Assembly (NCBI GenBank): GCA_965221145.1
Contig: OZ244877.1
Span: 5,022,001 to 5,086,000 of the forward strand
Direction: 5' to 3'
Origin: Bin5 sp965221145
GTDB taxonomy: Bacteria > Chloroflexota > Anaerolineae > Caldilineales > Caldilineaceae
DNA length: 64,000 bases
The notes beneath the pieces were generated by a model. The model did no database searches. It saw nothing but the letters and a program-made list of their open reading frames with translations, and was not told where the DNA came from. The first letter of the stretch is position 1. Every line of letters begins with the position of its first letter. Positions 57,112-64,000 of the stretch are shown in pieces. Made by a program: the position numbers and the translations under genes.

Positions 57112-59321
57112 CTGCATCTGCGCAGACAGTTCCCCCCCAATCAAGCAGTGCGGCGGCCCGCTTCGGCACATTTGGGGGGGTGTTCACCCCGAACGTGCTT
57201 ACGATTCTGGGCCTGATTCTCTTCTTGCGCACGGGCTGGGTCGTCGGCCAGGCCGGACTTCTCGGCGCGCTTCTGATCGTTGCCATCGCCAACTCGATCA
57301 GCTTCCTGACCGGCCTGTCGCTGTCCGCCATCGCCACATCCATGAATGTGCGCGCCGGTGGCAAGTATTACCTGATTTCACGCACGCTTGGCCGTGAAAT
57401 CGGCGGCGCGATCGGTGTGCCGCTCTATCTTTCGCAGGCGATCTCGGTTGCCTTCTACATTATTGGCTTCACCGAGTCGCTGGAGGGCATCGCCTTCTTC
57501 AGCCGGATCGATCCCCGCTTGCTCGCCACACTGATCGCGCTTCTTTTCGGCGCCATCGCCTTCATTGGCGCGGACTTCGCCATCAAGATACAGTACTTCA
57601 TTCTGGCTGCGTTGATGGCGGCTCTGCTGTCCTTCTTCGCCGGCGGATGGGGCGGCATCCAGGCGCCGACCCTGACTTCCGACTATGGCGAAGGCATGAG
57701 TTTCTGGAGCGTTTTCGCTGTCTTCTTCCCGGCGGTCACCGGCATCGCCGTCGGCGCCAGCATGTCCGGTGATCTGAAAGATCCGGGCCGGAGCATTCAC
57801 AAAGGCACGCTTCTTTCAGTCCTGTTTACGGCTGTTATCTACTTTGTTTCGGTCATCTGGATCTCTTTGCATGGCACGTCGGACGAACTGAAGAGCAACA
57901 CGTTGATCATGCAGGATATCGCCCTGTTTCCTCCTCTCATCCTGTTAGGCGTCTGGGCGGCGACGCTTTCCTCCGCCCTGGGCAGCATGGTGGCTGCGCC
58001 GCGCACGCTTCAGGCTATGGCGAAGGATGGGATCGTGCCCCGCGTGCTTGGCGCCCGTTTGGGCAGCCAGACCGAGCCGCGCCTCGGCGTTCTCATCAGC
58101 GCAGCCATCGCCTTCGCCGTCATCTGGGCCGGTGATCTCAACGTGGTGGCGCCGATCATCACCATGTTTTTCCTCAACACCTACGGCATGACCAACCTGA
58201 TGGCGGGCATCGAAAAACTGGTGGGCAACCCCAGCTTCCGGCCGCGCGCCAAGATCCATCCCAGCCTCTCGCTTCTGGGCGCGGCGGGCTGCTACGGCGC
58301 CATGTTCGTGATCAACCCGCTCGCAACGATCATCGCCATCCTGATCAGCTATGGCATCTACTTCTATCTGCAGCGCCGTTCTACCATTCGCACCTGGGGC
58401 GATGTGCGCAACGGGATCTGGTTTTCCCTGGCGCGGCGCTCCCTCCTCAATCTGGAGCGCTCCGTCTATCACGTCAAGAACTGGCGGCCCAACATTCTGG
58501 TCTTCACCGGCCAGCCCCACAATCGCGCGCCACTGGTGGAGGTTGCCAATTGGCTCAGCCGCGGCTATGGCATCGTCTCCTTTTACCAACTGTTGGTCGG
58601 GGATATCGACCAGTTGGCGCAAAAGCGGCTGCGCAGCGTGGCGCGGCGACAGATCCGCACATTCATCCGCGAGCAGAACATGTCGGCCTTTGCCGAAGCT
58701 GACATTGTGGACAGCTTCTACGCCGGCGCCGTGACAGTCTGTCAAGCCCACGGCGTTGGCGGTCTTGAGCCTAACACCGTTCTGATGGGCTGGAGCGATA
58801 CGGATGGCGGGCGCGCCCAATCATTGCGCTTGTTGTCGACGTTGTTCAATCTGGACAAGTCGGTCCTGTTCTTGCATCACGACGAGGCGCGCGGCTTCGG
58901 CAATCGCAAGATCATCGACGTCTGGTGGCGGGGGCACAGCCGCAATGGTGAACTGATGCTGCTGCTGGCGCATATCATCTCCCAAAATCCAACCTGGGAC
59001 GGGGCATCGATCCGCCTGCTGCAGATCTTGCCGCGCGGGGAAGGCCGCGAACAGACCGAGGCCCATCTGCGCGTGCTCCTGGACAGGGTGCGGGTTGCCG
59101 CGGAGCCGGTCATAGTCGTCCCGCCGCAAGATGAATCGTTCCCAGAGACGGTGAAGGCCTGGAGTACGCAGACCGATCTGACTCTGCTGGGCATGAACCG
59201 GCCAGATGCCGAAGAGCGCGAGAGATACGGCAACCAACTCAACGACTGGATGAGCGCGGTCGGGACCGTTCTGCTGATTCACAGCGGACAGACGGAGGAT
59301 CTGCTGGAACCGAGCGACTGA
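57108..59321 (+). CDS. SLC12-like amino acid permease/cation-chloride cotransporter family protein
   Basis: 737 residues. About 12 membrane segments between 22 and 425 (GVFTPNVLTILGLILFLRTG and FPAVTGIAVGASMSGDLKDP are hallmark SLC12 motifs), then a soluble C-terminal domain of about 310 residues with LVFTGQPHNRAPLVEVANW and a UspA-like stretch near the end. In animals this family moves Na/K/Cl; bacterial members are uncharacterised or amine transporters. ATG overlaps the end of the YcaQ gene (ATGA), so translation is coupled. Confidence 0.9.
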   Translation: MTASAQTVPPQSSSAAARFGTFGGVFTPNVLTILGLILFLRTGWVVGQAGLLGALLIVAIANSISFLTGLSLSAIATSMNVRAGGKYYLISRTLGREIGGAIGVPLYLSQAISVAFYIIGFTESLEGIAFFSRIDPRLLATLIALLFGAIAFIGADFAIKIQYFILAALMAALLSFFAGGWGGIQAPTLTSDYGEGMSFWSVFAVFFPAVTGIAVGASMSGDLKDPGRSIHKGTLLSVLFTAVIYFVSVIWISLHGTSDELKSNTLIMQDIALFPPLILLGVWAATLSSALGSMVAAPRTLQAMAKDGIVPRVLGARLGSQTEPRLGVLISAAIAFAVIWAGDLNVVAPIITMFFLNTYGMTNLMAGIEKLVGNPSFRPRAKIHPSLSLLGAAGCYGAMFVINPLATIIAILISYGIYFYLQRRSTIRTWGDVRNGIWFSLARRSLLNLERSVYHVKNWRPNILVFTGQPHNRAPLVEVANWLSRGYGIVSFYQLLVGDIDQLAQKRLRSVARRQIRTFIREQNMSAFAEADIVDSFYAGAVTVCQAHGVGGLEPNTVLMGWSDTDGGRAQSLRLLSTLFNLDKSVLFLHHDEARGFGNRKIIDVWWRGHSRNGELMLLLAHIISQNPTWDGASIRLLQILPRGEGREQTEAHLRVLLDRVRVAAEPVIVVPPQDESFPETVKAWSTQTDLTLLGMNRPDAEERERYGNQLNDWMSAVGTVLLIHSGQTEDLLEPSD

Positions 59322-59395
59322 TGTGCGTTCACTATTGCTATCCAGAGAATCCTTCAATCCTGTAAATCCTGATTCAAACAATGGACACCCCGCCC

Positions 59396-59457
59396 CCATT
59401 TTGAACTGCACCCCCCTGTTGCCGCGACTGTCCTTCCCCTATCGGCTGTGCTATACT
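59396..59457 (+). promoter_or_regulatory. Promoter of the HpcH/HpaI aldolase gene with CACCC box
   Basis: TATACT (59452-59457) with TG upstream lies 38 bp after the CACCC of GAACTGCACCC (ending 59413). The box is a poorer match than in the 44-45 kb island but the distance is the same. No clear -35. Confidence 0.5.
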
Positions 59458-59569
59458 GGGCACTGCCGAGGAGAGCGTTAACCCTCTCTGCTCTTCACTC
59501 ACTTCTCGCCCAGTTTGGCCTCCGTACCAGCGGATCGTCAGAACGCCATTCCATCTGGAGAATCCAACA

Positions 59570-60355
59570 ATGCGCGCGAATCCCATTCGCAACTTGCTCG
59601 ATCAGGGCAAACCAACTCTGGCAACGCACATCCATACCGTCTGGCCGAACGTCGTCGAAGTTCTGGGCCACACAGGGCAATACGACTATGTGGAATTTGT
59701 GGCTGAGTACGGAACCTATACGCTGCACGATCTGGACAACATCTGCCGCGCTGCCGAACTGCACAATCTGGGCACGATGATCAAGATCGACTGGGCCAAC
59801 AATGAGTACGTTGCCCAACGCGCCGTCGGTTCCGGTTTCAATAGCGTACTTTATTCTGACGTGCGCTCGGCTGCAGGCGCCCGCGATTGTGTCCGTTATG
59901 TGCGCGCCGACTCGCCCCAGACCGGCGGCACATTCGGCGTGGCCACCCGCCGCTTCTCCTATATGAGGTACGGCGGCAATGAGGCATATGTGCAGGCTCT
60001 GAACAACGTTGTCGTGGCGCTGATGCTGGAGAAGAAACCGGCCCTGGATGAACTCGACGAGATTCTGGCCGTGGACGGGGTGGAGATGCTCCAGTGGGGA
60101 CCGTCGGACTTCTCGATGAGCATCGGCGTAGGCGGCCAACGTCAAAATCCGCAGGTGCAGGCCGGTGAGAAGCGCGTAATCGAATCCTGCCTGGCAGCGG
60201 GCGTCATTCCCCGCATCGAAATCAGCAGCGCAGACGAGGCCAAGCGCTATCTGGACATGGGCGCGCGCCACTTCTGCATTGGCACCGAAATCGCCATCCT
60301 CTATCAGTTTTGGCAGAAGGAAGGGGAGCAGATGCGTCGGGCGTTGGATGAATGA
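59570..60355 (+). CDS. HpcH/HpaI-type class II aldolase
   Basis: 261 residues of the TIM-barrel HpcH/HpaI family. DYVEFVAEYGTYTLHDLDNI, FGVATRRFSYMRYGG, GPSDFSMSIGVGGQ and IGTEIAILYQFW are recognisable; Glu and Asp residues in VEFVAEYG and WGPSDF would bind the divalent metal. Members cleave or form 2-oxo-acid aldols such as 4-hydroxy-2-oxoheptanedioate or 2-keto-3-deoxy sugar acids. Substrate not deducible. CTGGAGAA precedes the ATG. Confidence 0.88.
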   Translation: MRANPIRNLLDQGKPTLATHIHTVWPNVVEVLGHTGQYDYVEFVAEYGTYTLHDLDNICRAAELHNLGTMIKIDWANNEYVAQRAVGSGFNSVLYSDVRSAAGARDCVRYVRADSPQTGGTFGVATRRFSYMRYGGNEAYVQALNNVVVALMLEKKPALDELDEILAVDGVEMLQWGPSDFSMSIGVGGQRQNPQVQAGEKRVIESCLAAGVIPRIEISSADEAKRYLDMGARHFCIGTEIAILYQFWQKEGEQMRRALDE

Positions 60356-60407
60356 GGGTACTGCGGCGGCCAGCAATCAATGGCCGATGGGGTTGCTGGC
60401 CGCGGAC

Positions 60408-61445
60408 TCATCCGACCCGTTCAAGAAAACGCACGTCATTGGTGAAGAAGTAGCGGATGTCGTCAATGCCGTATTTGAGCATCGCGATCCGCTCCGGCCC
60501 CATGCCGAAGGCGAATCCACTGAAGACCGACGGATCGTAGCCGCCATTTTGCAGCACGATCGGATGCACCATCCCCGCGCCTAGAATCTCCAGCCAGCCG
60601 GTCTGCTTGCAGATGCGGCAGCCCTCGGCTGCGCACAGAACGCAGCCCGCGTCCACCTCGACACTCGGTTCCGTAAAGGGGAAGTAGCTTTTGCGGAAGC
60701 GCAGTCGGCGTCCCTCGCCAAACATCTGGTTGGCGAAGTTCACGAGCGTGCCCTTCAGGTCGCTGAAGGTTACGTTGTGGCCGACGACCAGCCCTTCCAC
60801 CTGATGGAACATCATGTCATAACGGGCGCTGACGTCCTCATGGCGGTAACATTTGCCCGGCAGAATCACCCGAATCGGCTCCGGGCAGTACTCCCGCATC
60901 GCGTGGATCTGGCCGGGGCTGGTGTGCGTGCGCAGGATCACGCCGGGCGTCGTCGTGTAAAAGGTATCCCACATATCACGCGCGGGATGGCCTTCCGGGA
61001 TGTTCAGCAGGCCAAAGTTGTTTTCGTCGGTCTCGACCTCCGGCGCGTCGTAAACCTGGAACCCCATCTGCCCGAATATCTGCGCGATCTCCCGCAGCGT
61101 CTGATTGCTCGGATGGATCTTGCCCAGGTTCGGCCTGCGCCCCGGCAGGGTTACGTCCACGCCCTCGGCGGCGAGCGTCTGCTCCATCTCCTGCTGGCGG
61201 ATCGCCTCCTGGCGCGTATGCAGGGCGGCTTCCAGCAGATTTTTCAGTTCATTGCCGGCGCGGCCGGCCGCAGGGCGCTCTTCACGCGGAAGCTCGCTCA
61301 ATCCCCGCAGAAAATCGGTGAGCGCCCCATTGCGGCCCAAATAGTCCCGGTACCAGGCTTCCGTCGCCTCGACCGTCTCGGCCGCGGACAACGCCTCTTC
61401 CGCTCGGCTTTGCAACGCATCAAGCGCCTGCATATCTCTTCCCAT
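60408..61445 (-). CDS. pheS: Phenylalanine-tRNA ligase alpha subunit
   Basis: 345 residues. HPSNQTLREIAQIF, ILRTHTSPGQIHAM, the class II motif 2 segment GKCYRHEDVSARYDMMFHQV and the motif 3 segment GFAFGMGPERIAMLKYGIDD identify PheS. A Cys cluster (CVLCAAEGCRICKQTGW) is a zinc-like insertion seen in some bacterial PheS. pheT is not next to it: downstream is a convergent aldolase gene. ATG at 61445 or 61433; the second has GGGAAGA before it. Confidence 0.96.
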   Translation of the reverse strand: MGRDMQALDALQSRAEEALSAAETVEATEAWYRDYLGRNGALTDFLRGLSELPREERPAAGRAGNELKNLLEAALHTRQEAIRQQEMEQTLAAEGVDVTLPGRRPNLGKIHPSNQTLREIAQIFGQMGFQVYDAPEVETDENNFGLLNIPEGHPARDMWDTFYTTTPGVILRTHTSPGQIHAMREYCPEPIRVILPGKCYRHEDVSARYDMMFHQVEGLVVGHNVTFSDLKGTLVNFANQMFGEGRRLRFRKSYFPFTEPSVEVDAGCVLCAAEGCRICKQTGWLEILGAGMVHPIVLQNGGYDPSVFSGFAFGMGPERIAMLKYGIDDIRYFFTNDVRFLERVG

Positions 61446-61511
61446 ACTTTCTCTGGTAAGCCGCAGAACTCCGGCTTCTCGGCTACATTTTCCAGCAGTC
61501 AGTCAGCACCA

Positions 61512-61539
61512 ATCTTAGTGCAAGGCAGGGGTTTGTCAA
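61512..61539 (-). promoter_or_regulatory. Likely pheS promoter
   Basis: On the minus strand TTGACA (61534-61539) and TAAGAT (61512-61517) are separated by 16 bp. The leader of about 60 nt contains a 6 bp hairpin, AAGCCG/CGGCTT, but no attenuator peptide or T-box was recognised. Confidence 0.5.
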
Positions 61540-61588
61540 ATAACCTTGTAGGTGATGGAAAATTCGAGCACAAGCCACTGGGAACCGG

Positions 61589-62605
61589 CTACTGTGGTTC
61601 AGCGACCGGCAGTTCGGCGATGGGTACGCTCGTCTCGACCAGTTGCGCGAAGATCCAGCCGACGCTTTCGGGCAACTGTACCTGTACCCAGTCGCCGCCC
61701 GGGTTACGCGCCAGCAAAGCCGCCTGCTCATTTTCGTATAGTCCGCCGACTACTGGGAAATCAGTGCCCGGTCCGGCCCGCACATTGGCCCCCTCTACCA
61801 GGACCGTGATCGCAGGCCCGGTCAATGTTGGCGCATCGTCCGGCTGTGGCGTGGCCTCGGCAGACGGACTGCCCGCCGTCCTCGTTTCCGTCAGCCTCAC
61901 CACGACCGTGCCGATCGGCTCGACCGGATTGCTTGCCTCCGCGATCAGCGTGGCGACGACCGCCGGCCCGAGCGACTCCTGCACGATCTCCAGCCCGGCG
62001 GCATTGCCGAAGATCCGCACCTGTGACGCCCGCGCCCAGCCGGCCGTCCCGTCCGCCAGGTATGCGGCGTACCAGCCGCGGTCGGCTGAGCGCCCTGTGA
62101 TTGTGAGCGTGGAGCCTACCTGCATGATTAAAATTGCGCCGGCGCCCGGCGTAGAATAAAGCGGGCCGCCCCCGACGACAATGCCCAGCGCGGTTGGCAG
62201 GCTGAAAACGGAAAGACCGGAGCGGGCGTCCTGCGCGGATTGGGTCGGAGCCGGGAGGGCATCCGCTGTCTTCGGTGCCGGAACTGCTTGTTCCTGTTGC
62301 TGGGCAAGTCGTGTGCGGACTGTCTCGGCGACGCGGTCCGCGGTCTCCGTCGCCGCAGAGTTCCCCTGCGACGGGGCGCTGAAGTCCGGCGTGGGCTGGG
62401 CAACGCGTGTGCCCGGCGGCAGAGGCGTCGGCTCACCCGGCCGCCGCCCGCAGGCCGTCACAATCAGCAACAGGCAAGCCAGGATCAGCGTAAGGCGCGC
62501 CGCGCGCTTGACGCCTTTTTCGGTCCGGCCTGAGGCGACCGCATCTGCTGCGCACTTGCCGAAGAGCGGAGCCTGGGAGGCATGAAAGGACGTAAGATCA
62601 TTCAT
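61589..62605 (-). CDS. SH3b-domain lipoprotein
   Basis: 338 residues. A hydrophobic segment ending in the lipobox LIVTAC (near residue 52) marks a lipoprotein. A Pro/Thr-rich linker is followed by two bacterial SH3 (SH3b) domains, one near 155-200 (PLYSTPGAGAILIMQVGST) and one near 275-325 (NVRAGPGTDFPVVGGLYENE). SH3b domains usually bind cell wall peptides. The 45 residues before the signal are unusual, so an internal start is possible. It overlaps the MacB-like gene by 8 bp. Confidence 0.85.
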   Translation of the reverse strand: MNDLTSFHASQAPLFGKCAADAVASGRTEKGVKRAARLTLILACLLLIVTACGRRPGEPTPLPPGTRVAQPTPDFSAPSQGNSAATETADRVAETVRTRLAQQQEQAVPAPKTADALPAPTQSAQDARSGLSVFSLPTALGIVVGGGPLYSTPGAGAILIMQVGSTLTITGRSADRGWYAAYLADGTAGWARASQVRIFGNAAGLEIVQESLGPAVVATLIAEASNPVEPIGTVVVRLTETRTAGSPSAEATPQPDDAPTLTGPAITVLVEGANVRAGPGTDFPVVGGLYENEQAALLARNPGGDWVQVQLPESVGWIFAQLVETSVPIAELPVAEPQ

Positions 62606-63845
62606 AGCGCAGGGCGTCGATAGGGTTCAGACGACTGGCGCGATAGGCCGGATAGATGCCAAAGAAGAGGCCCACGGCCATCGAAAAGAGAATCGAAATG
62701 GCGATCGCGTCGATACCGACGACTGCGCTGAAGTTGTCTACAAACGAAGTGGCGGCGACGGCTCCACCTCCGCCCAGCGCAATCCCCAGGAGCCCGCCAA
62801 TCACCGCCAGCGTCACCGCTTCGATGAGAAACTGACTCAAGACATTGCGCCGCTTGGCCCCCACCGCCTTGCGCAGCCCGATTTCCCGCGTCCGTTCCGT
62901 GACGCTGACCAGCATGATGTTCATGATGCCGATGCCACCGACAAGCAGGCTGATGAGGGCAATGGCGCTCAAAAACAAGGTCAGAGCACTGAGAATGTCT
63001 CCAAAGATCGAGATCAGGTCCGCCTGATTGATAGTCGCGAAGTCGTCTTCGCCCAGAAAGGCGATGTTGTGCCGCTCGCGTAGCAGTTCGGATATCTGCT
63101 CCTGGGCTGCATCCATCCGATCGTCAGAGCGCACAGACGCATAGATGAGGCTGACTTGGTAGTCGCCGCTGACTGTTCTGCGCCGAAAGAGACGGTCCTG
63201 AACTGTGGTGAGGGGAATAAATACCGACTCGTCCAGATTGCCGCCGAAGCCGCCGCCACCCCGTTCTTCCATCACGCCGATCACCCGGAAGAGCAGATTA
63301 TTGACATGGATTGTCTGACCAACGGGATCCTCATTTGGATCGAAGAGTTTTCCGTAGACCTCCGAGCCAATGACCACCACCCGACTGCGCTCCTGAACAT
63401 CTATCTCGGCGATGAATGCACCGATGGCAGGTTCCCAGGAACGCACATCTTGATAACTGGCCGTGACGCCATTGACGGAGACCCCCAGGCTCTTGTTTCC
63501 TTTGGATACAACGGCACTGCCGCTCACTTCCGGCGCAACCGCAATCACATCCGGCACGCGCAATGGATTAGCGATAGCGTTGCTATCGCTGAGCGTCAGG
63601 ATGCCGCTGCTTCTGGCCCGTTCGCGGGGTGATCCTTCGCTCAGTTGGCCTGGCACGACATATAGCAGATTTGTGCCGGCGCTGGCAAACTGATCGGTAA
63701 CATACTTCTCCACACCCCGGCCTATACTCATCAGGGCGATGACTGCGCCGACGCCGATGATAATGCCAAGCATCGTCAGAACGGAACGCAGTTTGTTGGC
63801 GGCCAGAGCCAGCATTGCGACTCGGATCGATTCGTAAAGGTTCAT
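62598..63845 (-). CDS. MacB-like ABC transporter permease
   Basis: 415 residues: an N-terminal membrane segment (LRSVLTMLGIIIGVGAVIAL), a periplasmic MacB_PCD domain (about 45-260) and three C-terminal segments of the FtsX fold with GIMNIMLVSVTERTREIGLR. MacB-type exporters drive peptides, macrolides or lipoproteins through the envelope by mechanotransmission. The ATPase and adaptor genes are presumably upstream, beyond the window. Coupling with the SH3b lipoprotein gene suggests they work together. Confidence 0.92.
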   Translation of the reverse strand: MNLYESIRVAMLALAANKLRSVLTMLGIIIGVGAVIALMSIGRGVEKYVTDQFASAGTNLLYVVPGQLSEGSPRERARSSGILTLSDSNAIANPLRVPDVIAVAPEVSGSAVVSKGNKSLGVSVNGVTASYQDVRSWEPAIGAFIAEIDVQERSRVVVIGSEVYGKLFDPNEDPVGQTIHVNNLLFRVIGVMEERGGGGFGGNLDESVFIPLTTVQDRLFRRRTVSGDYQVSLIYASVRSDDRMDAAQEQISELLRERHNIAFLGEDDFATINQADLISIFGDILSALTLFLSAIALISLLVGGIGIMNIMLVSVTERTREIGLRKAVGAKRRNVLSQFLIEAVTLAVIGGLLGIALGGGGAVAATSFVDNFSAVVGIDAIAISILFSMAVGLFFGIYPAYRASRLNPIDALRYE

Positions 63846-63934
63846 GATCTGTTCAGTCTGGGCGCTGATACATAACTCGAAGACAAGAAGATGGGACCTT
63901 CATTGGCCGAGAAAGCGGACGCGCGCCTGCCGGT

Positions 63935-64000
63935 CTATACGTTGGCCGCCACTCTTTCGGGCGTCGGGTAGGGCGGCTGCGCCTCGCCGACCTCAGGCGA
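63935..64000 (-). CDS. C-terminal end of an upstream gene (partial)
   Basis: The minus strand is open from the window edge to a TAG at 63935-63937 and encodes SPEVGEAQPPYPTPERVAAN, then V. Its place upstream of a MacB-type permease suggests the transporter ATPase or another partner, but the Pro-rich tail alone does not identify it. Confidence 0.4.
   Translation of the reverse strand, partial: SPEVGEAQPPYPTPERVAANV

Noticed and set aside
59349..59377. AATCCTGTAAATCCTGATTC motif as a specific new repeat family
   Set aside because: Very short and variable, with similar simple motifs at 44205, 52688 and 54119; too weak to define boundaries.

Overview
The window looks like a fragment of a GC-rich Chloroflexota genome, most likely Anaerolineae/Caldilineales. 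This is inferred from gene content only: Tat/Sec lipoprotein sugar-binding proteins with CxxP-type lipoboxes, carbohydrate ABC cassettes without their own ATPase, phytanoyl-CoA-dioxygenase-like genes, a MoxR/DUF58/DUF4350/SpoIIM/RDD group, GNAT-VOC fusion and many intergenic repeats. No rRNA or tRNA gene was seen, so placement is an inference.

Layout. 1-2.3 kb: cytochrome c maturation genes (CcmH, TlpA-type thioredoxin) and a DtxR/MntR metalloregulator. 2.3-3 kb: gene-poor, with an IS3 transposase remnant. 3.1-13.9 kb: two carbohydrate ABC uptake cassettes (binding protein plus two permeases each, differently ordered), a leftover duplicated permease 3' end and SDR fragment, then two Fe(II)/2-oxoglutarate-type oxygenases flanking a cyclase-family hydrolase. 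13.9-23.2 kb: DUF4350, MoxR, DUF58, SpoIIM-like and RDD genes, interrupted by a PQQ-type sugar dehydrogenase, a DAO-family oxidase and a coiled-coil DUF3782-like protein. 23.4-31.5 kb: RadC, a membrane protein, PlsX, KDPG-type aldolase, NAD(P)HX repair enzyme, GNAT-VOC fusion, DUF4037. 31.5-33.8 kb: NgoMIV-like restriction-modification pair. 33.9-44.1 kb: amidohydrolase, YfhO-like membrane protein, acetamidase, LON-domain protein, TruD, methyltransferase, ArsA-family ATPase and a secreted protein. 44.1-45.7 kb: a repeat- and promoter-rich island without convincing genes. 45.7-49 kb: BCD/PucC-family transporter and small enzymes. 49-51.4 kb: molybdenum hydroxylase fragment, frameshifted ISKra4 transposase and a complete MITE. 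51.4-60.4 kb: winged-helix protein, DUF899 protein, M20 peptidase, solitary adenine methyltransferase, YcaQ-like glycosylase, SLC12-like transporter, HpcH aldolase. 60.4-64 kb: PheS, SH3b lipoprotein, MacB-type permease.

The most striking content is in the intergenic DNA. I could define two complete MITE-like elements with terminal inverted repeats and exact target duplications (6643-6877 and 50917-51172), and four dispersed repeat families: R1, a REP-like hairpin repeat that in places supplies stop codons; R2, a 58-61 bp inverted-repeat element; R3, a 48 bp palindrome; R5, a 130-150 bp repeat. A GGATGCACCC-type box lies 38-39 bp upstream of the -10 hexamer at four promoter-like sites, two of them in tandem cassettes in the 44-45 kb island. 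That shared architecture is the best candidate for an undescribed regulatory system here.
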